From contig JBGAPI010000003.1 of NCBI GenBank assembly GCA_044221335.1, positions 96,772-160,771 of the forward strand: 64,000 nucleotides of DNA. Reading direction: 5' to 3'. Source of the stretch: JBGAPI01 sp044221335. Its GTDB lineage: Bacteria > Pseudomonadota > Gammaproteobacteria > Xanthomonadales > Ahniellaceae. Made by a program: the position numbers and the translations under genes. The notes beneath the pieces are model-generated. The model saw nothing but the letters and a program-made list of their open reading frames with translations, was not told the origin of the DNA and searched no databases. Positions 44,882 through 53,568 of the stretch are shown here, one piece after another (position 1 is the first letter of the stretch; each line of letters starts with the position of its first letter).

Positions 44882-45269
44882 GGTGCGGCGATCCTGACGG
44901 GTTTCGCCATGGGAAATACGAGAACGTGGCCGCAGTAAACGTTCCAGGGACGCGAGACCCGAGTCCGCGTCGAAGCATGCCGCAGCGCGTCCGCCGATCG
45001 CCGTCGAACACACGGAATCCCGGTCGGACGGAAACGCGGTTCGCACCGGTCGACAGCGCGTGAGCAAAAGCACGCGCGCTTTCCGCGTAGGTGCAAGGAC
45101 GCGAACGATCGCCACCTGTCCGGAACCGAGCGGGGCGAACGCCCCGTGCGGCGACTGGCGGTGCCGTGGGAACGGATTGCCCCGCGACGGCGGAGACGCC
45201 GCCCGCGGCCGGCGACCGGCACTGCGTCCCCGTTTCGAGACATGCACCCACCCCTTGGAGATTAGATCG
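44882..45269. other. Divergent intergenic region
   Basis: 388 bp. A hairpin GGGGCGAACGCCCC is near 45131. No gene or repeat is seen. Confidence 0.4.
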
Positions 45270-45737
45270 ATGATTTCTGCAAATCGCTTGACGCTACTCG
45301 CCGGACTCGCCGCGTTCGCTCTCCCGCTGTGGGCGGAAGCCTCGCCTCCGCCGACCCGGACCATCGACTTTCCGACCATCTGCGGCAACTACATCGGATC
45401 AGCGACATTCGAATTCCACCAGGACACCTATTCCGCCGGAGTGGTCACCACCGTCGAGGTGCACAAGAGCCCGTTCGCGCCGAAGGCCGATGATCCGCGT
45501 TGGGCCTCGGTGTACTCGGAGTCCGCGACCCGGCCCAACGCGAGCTCCGGCTGGATCGCGAATACCGAGCAGCACAACGCCACCAATGGCTTTCCCGCGC
45601 CCGCGGTGAGCTCGCAAGTCGCGGTCAAGAGTCCGACGTGCGAGATCAAGGGGCGCGCGGTCGTCAGCGTCGGTTGCCCCGGCCGCGGCACGTTCTATCA
45701 GGACGTGGAGGTGACCTGGCCGGGCTGCGGCACCTGA
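45270..45737 (+). CDS. Small exported cysteine-bearing protein
   Basis: 155 residues: signal peptide MISANRLTLLAGLAAFALPLWAEA, then PPPTRTIDFPTICGNYIGSATFEFHQDTY, VTTVEVHKSPFAPKADD and a terminal CEIKGRAVVSVGCPGRG plus WPGCGT. Four mature cysteines suggest two disulfides. Not recognised. A GGAG site 9 nt before the ATG supports this start; the longer open frame upstream has no signal peptide. It is convergent with the EF-hand gene, with a perfect hairpin between. Confidence 0.65.
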   Translation: MISANRLTLLAGLAAFALPLWAEASPPPTRTIDFPTICGNYIGSATFEFHQDTYSAGVVTTVEVHKSPFAPKADDPRWASVYSESATRPNASSGWIANTEQHNATNGFPAPAVSSQVAVKSPTCEIKGRAVVSVGCPGRGTFYQDVEVTWPGCGT

Positions 45738-45771
45738 GGTACAGCGGCTTCCTCCGGACCGTCGGCCCGCA

Positions 45772-45799
45772 ATCCCGGATCGCGCGATCGATCCGGGAT
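45772..45799. terminator. Hairpin between convergent genes
   Basis: ATCCCGGATCG and CGATCCGGGAT (11 bp, perfect) around a CGCGAT loop, midway between the convergent genes ending at 45737 and 45864. No T tract is present, so it may be a transcript-end stabiliser or a bidirectional terminator. Confidence 0.5.
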
Positions 45800-45863
45800 C
45801 TGCGCCATCGCGTCGACGCCTTCCCCCGGCGAAGCAAGCGGACGGCGGTTCGGAATTCGCCGC

Positions 45864-46181
45864 TCAGTGGAGCGGCTCGCGCAGCCACGCGGCATATTCG
45901 CGCGACGACACCCGCCCGTCGTGATTGAGGTCGGCGTTGATGAAGTCGTTGGCGAGCAGGGCGTAGCCGCGCGCCTCGACCTCGTCGAGCTGGCCATTGC
46001 CGTCGCGATCGAGCGTCGCGAACTCGGGCGGCGGACCGGCCGGCCGGGACTCGGGCTGCCCGTAGGTCACGATCAGATGCCCGTCCGGAGTGTCGTACTC
46101 GCGGGTCCGGGTCTCAGCGGCAGAGGCCGCAGCGACGCACGACGCGAGCGCGCCGAGGATGGTGAAGCATCGGAGGGTCAT
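45864..46181 (-). CDS. Exported EF-hand calcium-binding protein
   Basis: 105 residues. Signal peptide MTLRCFTILGALASCVAAASA, then two canonical EF loops: D58-x-D60-x-N62-x-Q64-x-x-x-x-E69 (DRDGNGQLDEVE) and D84-x-N86-x-D88-x-R90-x-S92-x-x-E95 (DLNHDGRVSSRE). Both end in the bidentate Glu, so calcium binding is likely. The pair resembles the EF-hand modules of periplasmic calcium sensors in Xanthomonadales. GGAG with a 6-nt spacer precedes the ATG. Function beyond calcium binding is unknown. Confidence 0.82.
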   Translation of the reverse strand: MTLRCFTILGALASCVAAASAAETRTREYDTPDGHLIVTYGQPESRPAGPPPEFATLDRDGNGQLDEVEARGYALLANDFINADLNHDGRVSSREYAAWLREPLH

Positions 46182-46493
46182 GGCGATCTCCGTGGCTTTG
46201 GGACTGGAACGAGACTATCGACGCCTTGCTGAACCTCCGCCCGCTGGATCCCTCGGTGTTGGTTGGCGACGTGCGTTCGCGAATTCGCGCATTTCCTGCT
46301 CGCTCGGGTTCCATCGACTTTCAGCACTTGTCGCCGCGAAGCTCTCGGTTATGGTGCGGCGATCGGGTGCACGAACTCCAAACGGCGCTGCGCGTCACCG
46401 TCGTCGACCCGGATCACCCCTAGGCTGGTGCCGCGTCGACCTCCCGCCACGCCGGCTCAGCGTTCGCCTTGAACTCGTCGACCGAGGAAGATC
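46182..46493. other. Divergent intergenic region, no feature seen
   Basis: 312 bp between the EF-hand gene and the glycosyltransferase. GAGGA at the right end serves the TTG start. No other signal is recognised. Confidence 0.4.
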
Positions 46494-47315
46494 TTGAACG
46501 AATTCTGCATCGTGACCACCTGCATGGGGCGCTTGAGCCAGCTCCAGCAGACGCTGCCGACCTTCGCCAGCCAGCCCGGCATGGCGATCTGCGTGGTCGA
46601 CTATTCCTGTCCGGAGGGAACAGGCGACTGGGTCGAACGCACGCACCCGGGCGTGCAGGTGGTTCGCGTCACGGGTCAATCGCGCTTCTGCCTCGCGCAC
46701 GCCCGCAACGTGGGAGCGCGGGCGACCGAGTCCCGCTGGTTGTGCTTCATCGACGCCGATACCCGGTTGCGGCCGGAGTTCGCGGCGACCCTGCGGTCCC
46801 TCGTTCGCGAAGGGCACTTCTACCGGGCCCAGCCGTTCCATCCGGAGCTCTGCGGCGCGGTGGTCTGCCATCGCGAGGACTACGACCAGATCGGCGGCTA
46901 CGACGAGGCGATGCAGGGCTGGGGAGGCGAGGACCGCGATCTGTATGCCCGTCTCGAGCTGCTCGGCGTGGTCGAGAGCGCGTTTCCCGCGAGCGTGCTG
47001 CAGCTCCAGAGCCACGGCGACGAGATGCGCATGCGATTCCACGACATCAAGGTCAGGAACATCAGCGCCGCCATCAACGAGCACTACGTCGAGGCGAAAC
47101 TCGATCTCATGAAGCTCACCGACCGGCCGCTGGCGATGGGGGAGCGGACCCAGCTCTACGATCTGGTCACCCAGCTGTATCTCGAGGCGTTCGACTCCGG
47201 CGCCGGATCGCGCGAGTTCAGGCTGGCGTATCGCCAGAAGTCGACGCCGCTCGGCGGCAACATGCGCAGCGCGATCACCTACACGCTGAACCTTCCGGCC
47301 CCGGCGCGCGCCTAG
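46494..47315 (+). CDS. GT2-type glycosyltransferase with a GT7-like C-terminal motif
   Basis: 273 residues. GT-A fold: FCIVTTCMGRLSQLQQTLPTF opening, nucleotide contacts at VVDYSCPEG, and metal motif DAD in WLCFIDADTRLRPEF. Then QGWGGEDRDLYARLELLG, the GWGxED block shared with galactosyltransferase (GT7 C-terminal) and chondroitin-synthase-like enzymes, where the Asp pair is catalytic. The start is TTG (NEFCIV), with AGGA 5 nt before it; the next ATG falls after the first strand and would cut the fold. It stands alone, far from the EPS locus. Acceptor unknown. Confidence 0.83.
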   Translation: MNEFCIVTTCMGRLSQLQQTLPTFASQPGMAICVVDYSCPEGTGDWVERTHPGVQVVRVTGQSRFCLAHARNVGARATESRWLCFIDADTRLRPEFAATLRSLVREGHFYRAQPFHPELCGAVVCHREDYDQIGGYDEAMQGWGGEDRDLYARLELLGVVESAFPASVLQLQSHGDEMRMRFHDIKVRNISAAINEHYVEAKLDLMKLTDRPLAMGERTQLYDLVTQLYLEAFDSGAGSREFRLAYRQKSTPLGGNMRSAITYTLNLPAPARA

Positions 47316-47372
47316 GCCGCCACGGCGGAGCGGCGTCGTCCGCGAGTCAACCCGCGGTGCTCGCGGCACGCA

Positions 47373-49880
47373 TCAGCCGCTTCGCCGCAGCACCAGCAGC
47401 GGCGACGCCCGACTGACGCTCCGCGTCCCGAGCCAGCCGGCGAGCGCGACGAGACCGGTGGCGGCAGCGCAGGCTGCCGCAAGGCCCGCGAGCGGCGGCA
47501 GATAGTCGATGTGGAAGACCGCTCGGGCGAGCCAGGTGCCGCCGCCGCCCGCTCCGATCGCCGCGACCGCCGCCGCGAGCAGGCCGAGCAGCGCGAACTC
47601 GCCGAGCACGGCGGCGTCGAGCTGGCCGCGCCGGGCGCCGAGCGTGCGCAGCAGGGCCGCTTCGCCGCGGCGTTCGTCGGAGGTCACGGCGAGGGCGGCG
47701 GAGAGCACGAGCAGGCCGGCGGCAAGGCTGAAGCCGAGGACCCAGGCCACCGCACGACCGACCCGGTCGGTGATGTCGCGGACCCGGTCGATCAGCGCGC
47801 GCAGGTCGATCAGCGAGAGGTTCGGGAGTTCGCGTGCAAGTGCGCCGAGCTCGGCGGCGCGCGAGGGCGGAACGAAGGCGCTCGCGAGGTAACTGTGCGG
47901 CAGGTCGCGCGCGCTCACCGGATCGAGCAGGACGAAGAAGTTCACCCGGAACGAACTCCAGTCGATCTTGCGCGCGCTGGTGACGCGCGCCGTGATCTCG
48001 CGCTCGCCGATCTTCAGCGTCAGCGTGTCGCCGAGTGCGACGTGCTGCCACTTCATCCAGCCCTCGTCCAGCGACAGTTCGGGTTCGGACGGCGCCTCGG
48101 GGAACCAGCGCCCGGCGACGAGTTCGTTCGACGCCGGCAGGGTGTCGGTCCAGCTGAGCCGCGTCTCGCCGCCGGCGCGGCCGCCTCCCCCGCCGCCGCC
48201 GTCGTCGTCGTCACCCTCGGCGTCGCTGTGCGGCGCCTGGCCGTTCACGGCGATCAGCTTGCCCGCGGCGAGCGGCAGCATGTTGAGTCGCTTCGCGTCG
48301 AGCGAGCCCAGCCTGGCCGAGACGGCATCGCGCTGCTCCGGCTGCAGGTTCACGATGAAGTAGTTCGGCGTGTCGGCCGGCAACTCCGCGCGCCACGCCG
48401 CCAGCAGCGACGGTCCGACGACCGCCAGCAGGTCGAGGCCGGTCAGCGCCAGCGCGAGTGCCGCGATCTGCACCAGGGTCAGTCGCCGCCGTCGCGCGAG
48501 GTTGGCGACGCCGAAGCGCAGGGCGCCGGCGAGCCGCGCCGTCACCCGGCCGACGATCGCGAGCAGCACGGATCCCAGCGCGAGCGCCACCGCTGCGACG
48601 ATCACCAGGCTCGCGCCGAGCACGGCGGCCAGGATCGGGGCGCCGCCGCTCTGCAGCCAGATCAGCGCGGCGGACAGCGCGACCGGCAGCAGGTAGAGCA
48701 GGTCGAAGCCGCGCACGCGAGGCGCCATCGCGCGCTGGAACACGCGCACCGGCGGCACCTCGCGCAGGCGCAGCAGTGGCGGCAGCGCGAAGCCGAACAG
48801 CACCGCGAGGCCCATGCCGAAGGCCGCAACCAGCGGAACCAGCGGCACGTCGGGCGTCGCCCCCGGCAGCAGGTCGCCGGCAAGCGCGAACACCGCGGCC
48901 TGCAGCGCGAAGCCGAGCAGCGCGCCGATCGCGCACGCCGGGAGCGCGAGCAGCGTCAGGGTGAGCACCGGCGCGGCCAGCACCTCGCCGCGACTCGCGC
49001 CGAGACAGCGCAGCAGAGCGACTTCGTCGGTCTTGCGCCGCGCGTAGCGCTGCGCCGCGAGCGCGACGGCGATGCCCGCCAGCAGCGCCGCCAGCAGCGC
49101 GGCGAGGCGCAGGAAGCTCTCGCCGCGCTCGAGCGCCTGCCCGAGCGTGCGTTGCGAGCGCGCGAGCGTGGTGAGCCGCGCGCGCTCCGGCAGCCGCGGT
49201 CGCGCCCAGTGCTCGAACTCGCCGAGCGCCGCCGGATCGCCGGCGACCATCAGCTTCCAGCCCGCGCGGCTGCCCGCGCCGAGCAGTCCGGCCCTCTCGG
49301 CATCCGCGAGCGGAACCAGCAGGCGCGGCGCGAGCGAGACGAGCTGGCCGCCGTCGGGCTCGCGCACCAGCACGGCCGCGATTCGCAGCGTCGACTCGCC
49401 GAGCGCGAGCGCGTCCCCCGGCGCGAGGCCGAGGTCGGAGAGCAGCGCCGGATCCGCGTAGACCTCACCCGGCGCGGGAGCGTGCGCGACCCGCTCGGTC
49501 CCGCCGGCATCGCGCACGCGGAGCTCGCCGCGCAGCGGGCAGGCGGCGTCGATGGCGCGGACCTGCGCCAGCCGGCTGCGCTCGCCGGCGAACAGCACGC
49601 TCGGGAACTCGGCGCTGCTGCAGACCCCCAGGCCGAGGCGCTTCGCCTCGGCCGTGAACCCGGCGGGAAGGGCTTCGCGCGAGCTCACGCCGAGGTCGCC
49701 TCCCATCAGCTCGGCGGCACCGCCGACCAGGGCGCGCTCGACCCGCAGGCCGAGCGTCGCGACGGCGCCCAAGGCGGCGACCGCGAGCACCAGCGCGGAC
49801 GCCAGCGTCGTCAGCTCGCCGTAGCGAAGCTCGCGGCGCAGGGTTCGCCACGCGAACGCGACGAGCTGCAGGGGCCTCAT
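47373..49880 (-). CDS. ybbP: FtsX-like ABC transporter permease (YbbP)
   Basis: 835 residues, matching the YbbP size. Two FtsX/MacB-type permease units: first spans at about 20-40 and 255-420 (LAALLAALLAGIAVALAAQRYARRKTDEVALLRCLGASRGEV), second at about 465-500 and 720-830 (ALAVTSDERRGEAALLRTLGARRGQL). Two large extracytoplasmic domains lie between; the second contains an odd acidic-glycine stretch (EGDDDDGGGGGGGRAGG). It overlaps ybbA (ATGA) and pairs with it. YbbAP is thought to extract hydrophobic compounds from the inner membrane and to work with the esterase TesA, whose gene is divergent from ybbA. Confidence 0.92.
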   Translation of the reverse strand: MRPLQLVAFAWRTLRRELRYGELTTLASALVLAVAALGAVATLGLRVERALVGGAAELMGGDLGVSSREALPAGFTAEAKRLGLGVCSSAEFPSVLFAGERSRLAQVRAIDAACPLRGELRVRDAGGTERVAHAPAPGEVYADPALLSDLGLAPGDALALGESTLRIAAVLVREPDGGQLVSLAPRLLVPLADAERAGLLGAGSRAGWKLMVAGDPAALGEFEHWARPRLPERARLTTLARSQRTLGQALERGESFLRLAALLAALLAGIAVALAAQRYARRKTDEVALLRCLGASRGEVLAAPVLTLTLLALPACAIGALLGFALQAAVFALAGDLLPGATPDVPLVPLVAAFGMGLAVLFGFALPPLLRLREVPPVRVFQRAMAPRVRGFDLLYLLPVALSAALIWLQSGGAPILAAVLGASLVIVAAVALALGSVLLAIVGRVTARLAGALRFGVANLARRRRLTLVQIAALALALTGLDLLAVVGPSLLAAWRAELPADTPNYFIVNLQPEQRDAVSARLGSLDAKRLNMLPLAAGKLIAVNGQAPHSDAEGDDDDGGGGGGGRAGGETRLSWTDTLPASNELVAGRWFPEAPSEPELSLDEGWMKWQHVALGDTLTLKIGEREITARVTSARKIDWSSFRVNFFVLLDPVSARDLPHSYLASAFVPPSRAAELGALARELPNLSLIDLRALIDRVRDITDRVGRAVAWVLGFSLAAGLLVLSAALAVTSDERRGEAALLRTLGARRGQLDAAVLGEFALLGLLAAAVAAIGAGGGGTWLARAVFHIDYLPPLAGLAAACAAATGLVALAGWLGTRSVSRASPLLVLRRSG

Positions 49881-50566
49881 GCCGCCGGCGCCAGCAGCCG
49901 GCCCGACTGCAGTTCCGCGACATCGGCACAGCGCCGCGCGAGCTTCATGTCGTGGGTCACCAGTACCAGCGTCGTGCCGTGCGCGTGGTTGAGGTCGAAC
50001 AGCAGGTCGCTGACGACGAGGCCGGTGCGGGCATCGAGGTTCCCGGTCGGCTCGTCGGCGAACAGAATGCGCGGCCGGTGGACGAAGGCCCGCGCGAGAG
50101 CGACCCGCTGCTGTTCGCCGCCGGACAACTGGAACGGGTAATGGCTCGCCCGCGCGCCCAGCCCGACGCCGTCGAGTGCGGCGCGCGCCATCGTGCGCGC
50201 GTCGTCGCGTCCGTCGAGCTCGAGCGGCAGCATCACGTTCTCCAGGGCGGAGAGCGCCGGCAGCAGGTGGAAGGACTGGAACAGGAACCCGACCTGCCGG
50301 CGGCGCAGCGCGGCGCGTTGCTCCTCGTCCATCGTGTCCAGCACCGCGCCGGCGAGCGTGATCGAGCCGGCGGTCGGTGTGTCGAGCCCGGCGAGCAGCC
50401 CGAGCAGGGTGGTCTTGCCGGAACCCGAGGCGCCGACGATCGCGAGACTGGCCCCTGCCCCGACCGCGAGGCTTACGCCGTCAAGGATGTCGATGCGGCC
50501 CTCGGGCCCCACCACCGATTTGCTAACCTCGCGGGCCGAAATCACGACTTCTGCTGGCGGACTCAT
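49877..50566 (-). CDS. ybbA: ABC transporter ATP-binding protein YbbA
   Basis: 229-residue LolD/MacB-type ATPase. Walker A GASGSGKTT (about 46-54), Q-loop VGFLFQSFHLLP, signature LSGGEQQRVALARAF, Walker B ILFADEPTGNLD and switch VLVTHD are all intact. The N-terminus aligns with E. coli YbbA over REVSKSVVGPEGRIDIL. The ATG at 50566 lies in a CATG palindrome whose other strand is the ATG of tesA, so the divergent start codons overlap by two bases. The stop overlaps ybbP. It energises the YbbP permease. Confidence 0.93.
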   Translation of the reverse strand: MSPPAEVVISAREVSKSVVGPEGRIDILDGVSLAVGAGASLAIVGASGSGKTTLLGLLAGLDTPTAGSITLAGAVLDTMDEEQRAALRRRQVGFLFQSFHLLPALSALENVMLPLELDGRDDARTMARAALDGVGLGARASHYPFQLSGGEQQRVALARAFVHRPRILFADEPTGNLDARTGLVVSDLLFDLNHAHGTTLVLVTHDMKLARRCADVAELQSGRLLAPAA

Positions 50567-51191
50567 GCGCGTTGCCCGGTTCCTTGCGTGCTGGATGTTC
50601 GTGGTGGGAATGTCGTCTGCCGCGGCCGCGCCTTCCGAACCGCGGGTCTTGCTGGTGCTCGGTGATTCGCTGTCGGCCGCCTACAGGATCGCCCCGGAGA
50701 CCGGCTGGGTCGCGCTGCTCGAGCAGCGGATCGCCGAGGGTAAGGTCCACGAGCGTATCCGCGTAGTGAACGCGAGCATCAGCGGCGAGACGACCGCGGG
50801 CGGTCTCGCGCGACTTCCCGCGTTGCTCGAATCGCAGAAGCCCGCGTGGGTGCTGGTGGAGCTGGGTGCCAACGATGGCCTGCGCGGACTGCCGCTCGCG
50901 GAGATCCGCGGCAATCTGCACCGCATCGTCGATTCCGCGGTCAAGGCGAAGGCCAAGGTCGTCCTCCTCGGGATCGTGCTGCCGGTGAACTACGGCCCGC
51001 CCTACCGCGCGGGGCTCCAGGCGATTTATCGAGACCTGGCGGCCGAATTCAACCTGCCATTGGTCCCGTTCCTGCTCGCCGGAGTCGCGGAAGACGACAC
51101 CCTGCTGCAGGACGACGGCCTGCACCCGACCGCGGCGGCGGAGCCGAAGATCCTCGAGACGGTGTGGAAGGTCATCGGGCCGTTGCTGTAG
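50565..51191 (+). CDS. tesA: Periplasmic arylesterase / lysophospholipase (TesA)
   Basis: SGNH hydrolase of 208 residues with a signal peptide (MRVARFLACWMFVVGMSSAAA). Block I GDSLSAAYR holds the Ser nucleophile, the oxyanion residues are in NASISGETT and ELGANDGLRG, and the Asp-His pair is in DDGLHPTAAAEP. It hydrolyses thioesters, aryl esters and lysophospholipids in the periplasm. The divergent tesA-ybbAP arrangement is conserved in gammaproteobacteria. The ribosome site is weak (GGCGGA), and the start codon overlaps that of ybbA on the other strand. Confidence 0.93.
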   Translation: MRVARFLACWMFVVGMSSAAAAPSEPRVLLVLGDSLSAAYRIAPETGWVALLEQRIAEGKVHERIRVVNASISGETTAGGLARLPALLESQKPAWVLVELGANDGLRGLPLAEIRGNLHRIVDSAVKAKAKVVLLGIVLPVNYGPPYRAGLQAIYRDLAAEFNLPLVPFLLAGVAEDDTLLQDDGLHPTAAAEPKILETVWKVIGPLL

Positions 51192-51318
51192 CGCCTGCCG
51201 GAACGGCCGCGGGACAGGCTGCCCGTCTATCGCGTGTCGATGGGCCGCAGCGCTGCGATCATCGACCCGAGGGCTCAGAATCGCGGGGGACCCCGCAGTC
51301 CGACGGGAGGAGGCACGC

Positions 51319-51576
51319 ATGGTCGTCCGGAAGTCGCTGGGATTCGTCATCGCGCTCGCCGCGCTGGTGTCGCTGACCAACTGCACCCACGGCCACAAGT
51401 CCGAGGCACCGAGCGGCCCGACCGTCGGTGGTGATCGCGATGTACATGGCTGCATCCCCTCGGCCGGGTATGCCTGGTGCACCCGGGAGAAGGCCTGCGT
51501 CCGACCCTGGGAGCTGGCGAAGGCGAAGGACTTCGCGAACACGCCGGACGCCGTTCGCGCCTACTGCGACCGGTAG
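51319..51576 (+). CDS. Small lipoprotein with a Cys-rich C-x(6)-WC-x(5)-C motif
   Basis: 85 residues. Lipoprotein signal MVVRKSLGFVIALAALVSLTNC with lipobox LTNC. The mature part has HGCIPSAGYAWCTREKACVRPWELA and a final Cys (RAYCDR). The GCxPSAGYxWC....CxRPWE block occurs in many small proteobacterial envelope proteins of unknown role and implies two disulfides. GGGAGGAGG lies 6 nt before the ATG, a very strong ribosome site. It is monocistronic as far as visible. Confidence 0.75.
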   Translation: MVVRKSLGFVIALAALVSLTNCTHGHKSEAPSGPTVGGDRDVHGCIPSAGYAWCTREKACVRPWELAKAKDFANTPDAVRAYCDR

Positions 51577-51661
51577 GGTTCGAACGGGGCTTACTCCGCA
51601 GGCGATCCGGGGGTCGGACTGCCGCGAGGGGTCTGACGATCGCGGGTGTCCCGATTTCTTC

Positions 51662-51940
51662 ATGCACGTGACCCTCGCATCCACCGCGGCACCCGCGCTG
51701 CGAGCCTTCGAGCTGGCGATGAGAAAGCACCGCGCCGTGCTCCAATGCCACGAGATCTCCGGCGAGATCGACTACATCCTGTTCGTCGTCGCGCGCGACA
51801 TGGAGCAGCTGTCGCGTGCGCTGAACGCGAGCGTCGGCGCCCACGCCAACGTCTCGGGCGACCGCAGCCACCTCGTGATGCGGTCGGCGAAGCTGGAGCA
51901 CGCGCTGCCGATGGAGCTCGCGTCGATCGGGACGCCGTGA
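51662..51940 (+). CDS. Lrp/AsnC effector-binding (RAM) domain without a DNA-binding domain
   Basis: 92 residues covering one complete Lrp C-terminal domain: HVTLASTAAPALRAFELAMRKH, AVLQCHEISGEIDYILFVVARDMEQL and HLVMRSAKLEHALPMEL correspond to strand 1-helix 1, the EC..vtG.yDyll.v core and the final strand. The roughly 60-residue helix-turn-helix that normally precedes it is missing; the upstream sequence encodes nothing like it. No ribosome site precedes the ATG. This is either a stand-alone RAM protein or the remnant of a truncated lrp gene; the absent translation signal favours a remnant. Confidence 0.5.
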   Translation: MHVTLASTAAPALRAFELAMRKHRAVLQCHEISGEIDYILFVVARDMEQLSRALNASVGAHANVSGDRSHLVMRSAKLEHALPMELASIGTP

Positions 51941-52155
51941 GCGGGACCGGGACGGCCACGACGTGTCGCGGTTCCGGCTTGCATGCGCCGGTCTGAAACG
52001 TGCCTTCAGGGGAGTTCCGATGGCGCTCACGGGTCTCTGCGATGGGAGATTTCGAGGCGTCGAGCGTCATCCAGACGTTGCCGCGCTCCGGCGACAGCCG
52101 GTCCGGCATTCGCAGTGCAGCGAGGGACTCCGACGGCCAACGCAATGGAAGCAGA

Positions 52156-53340
52156 ATGCACGAATCGACTTCAGCGGCGGTTCTCGCCGGAACGACTGCG
52201 GGGACGCTCGGCCGGCGTACGCCACTCGCGGCGTCGACCGCTTCGGTGAACGCCGAATGGAAACGTCGGCGTGATGGCGCGCCGACGGAATCGGATACGC
52301 GAATCGATCTCGGGCGCTGGGCCGTCATCGGCGCGACACTCGCGGCGATAGCGGCATCAACAGTGCTTCAGCGGTGCCAGGCTGCGCCATTTCAACCCGA
52401 CAGCGTGGTCCTTTGCCGAGTGGCGTCGAACGTGAACCTGACCCAGAACGACACGGGCGTCGAACTCGTCGAGTTTGGTCCGGACGGCGCGCAGCGGCAG
52501 GTGATTTCCATCAACGTGAATTCCCTGTCGGTTTCGGGTTCGAGAGCCGACCAGTGCCTGCTGAATCGGACGACTGACCGCCAGTTCCTCCTCCTGGCAG
52601 GCTACGCAGGAACATACGATCTCGCCGTGACGCGGGCGGCGGTGGTCAGAAGCGTTGCCCGAGTCGACGCACTGGGCAACGTCGATTACAAGGAAATTCC
52701 TTCGTCGTACGACCAGGGTTTCGTGGGTGCCGTCGCGTCTCCCAATGGCGACGACCTGTGGGTCGTCGGCACGGGGGCCGGGGACAGCGGTGGCTTGCGC
52801 TACACGCGATTCGGAACCTTTTCGGTGACACGGCTCGATGCGACATCGTGGAGCCCGATGGCGATAAACATGGCGACTGATCCCATTGGGCTCCATGTCT
52901 CCGAGCAGGGCGGTGTCTACTTCGTCTCCGGATTGCCGATGACAGCAACGGCGGTCTCCGGGAGCCAATTTCCGGTCGCGGACTTTCTCGATCTCGCCGA
53001 GTTCGATCCAACGCCGGACATCGCGAACGATCGGATCTACCGATATTTCGCCACGCGATCGGGACTCAGGAAGGATGGCAGCGCGGACTTCCTGAGACCG
53101 CTGGCCACCTTCGTCGGAACGGCGATCACACCCATCCCGAACGGCGTCAGGGTCTGGGCCACGACGGCACAAAACCCCGCGCGATTGATGTACTTCGACG
53201 ACACCACGGGACCAGGGGGAGACGTCGGTGGCATGTCGATGGTCGTGCTGCAGCAGGTCTCGGGAAGTCAAGTCGGGTTCAGGGGGATCGAGCAGGCGCC
53301 GGCGCTGCCGGATGCATTGTTTTCGGACGGATTCGAGTAG
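52156..53340 (+). CDS. Exported protein with DGFE tail
   Basis: About 394 residues. The hydrophobic stretch RWAVIGATLAAIAASTVLQRCQAA is a signal peptide or anchor, unusually placed about 50 residues in, so the true start may be later; the ATG used has only GGA 6 nt upstream. The mature part (FQPDSVVLCRVASNVNLTQNDTGVELVEF onward) is beta-rich with propeller-like turns (VASPNGDDLWVVGTG, LHVSEQGGVYFVSG). The C-terminus is PDALFSDGFE. Not recognised. The dispersed element copy B begins within a few bases of its stop codon. Confidence 0.65.
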   Translation: MHESTSAAVLAGTTAGTLGRRTPLAASTASVNAEWKRRRDGAPTESDTRIDLGRWAVIGATLAAIAASTVLQRCQAAPFQPDSVVLCRVASNVNLTQNDTGVELVEFGPDGAQRQVISINVNSLSVSGSRADQCLLNRTTDRQFLLLAGYAGTYDLAVTRAAVVRSVARVDALGNVDYKEIPSSYDQGFVGAVASPNGDDLWVVGTGAGDSGGLRYTRFGTFSVTRLDATSWSPMAINMATDPIGLHVSEQGGVYFVSGLPMTATAVSGSQFPVADFLDLAEFDPTPDIANDRIYRYFATRSGLRKDGSADFLRPLATFVGTAITPIPNGVRVWATTAQNPARLMYFDDTTGPGGDVGGMSMVVLQQVSGSQVGFRGIEQAPALPDALFSDGFE

Positions 53341-53342
53341 CG

Positions 53343-53485
53343 CCTCCGTCCAATGCGGATTCCGGTCGTCGTTGCCGTCTGTTCCGGTCCTCGTTGCCGG
53401 GCTTCCGTCTTCCGTAGCCGCGGTTCCGGGTATCGAGTCTGACGAGATGCCTTGCGCGGCAAGCGGTTCCAGAACCACGGCCGCT
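53343..53485 (-). repeat. Dispersed intergenic element, copy B
   Basis: The reverse complement matches 30567-30715 in order, through CCGCTTGCCGC, CTCGATACCCGGAACCGCGG and AGACGGCAACGAC. Relative to the gene just before it, the orientation is the same as for copy A. The rest of this gap, to 53723, holds only the small hydrophobic frame listed next. Confidence 0.65.
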
Positions 53486-53568
53486 CAGGCGATCCCCTTG
53501 CAGCACATCGAGACCGGCGGCACTACAACCAGGATCGCCCAGGCGGTGAGACGCAGGAAGCTCGCCAT
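53485..53568 (-). CDS. Possible 27-residue hydrophobic peptide downstream of phoD
   Basis: MASFLRLTAWAILVVVPPVSMCCKGIA would form one membrane helix with a Pro pair and two Cys. It is on the phoD strand, about 155 nt after its stop. AAGG lies 11 nt upstream of the ATG. The evidence is composition only; it may be chance. Confidence 0.2.
   Translation of the reverse strand: MASFLRLTAWAILVVVPPVSMCCKGIA

Noticed and set aside
48176..48216. Gly/Asp run in YbbP as evidence of a frameshift
   Set aside because: The frame is open on both sides with clear YbbP homology, and the run lies in an extracytoplasmic domain where low-complexity insertions are tolerated.
51570..51600. GGTTCGAAC resembling a tRNA T-loop after the small lipoprotein gene
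   Set aside because: No acceptor stem, anticodon arm or 3' CCA-compatible pairing surrounds it; it is partly made by the end of the coding region.
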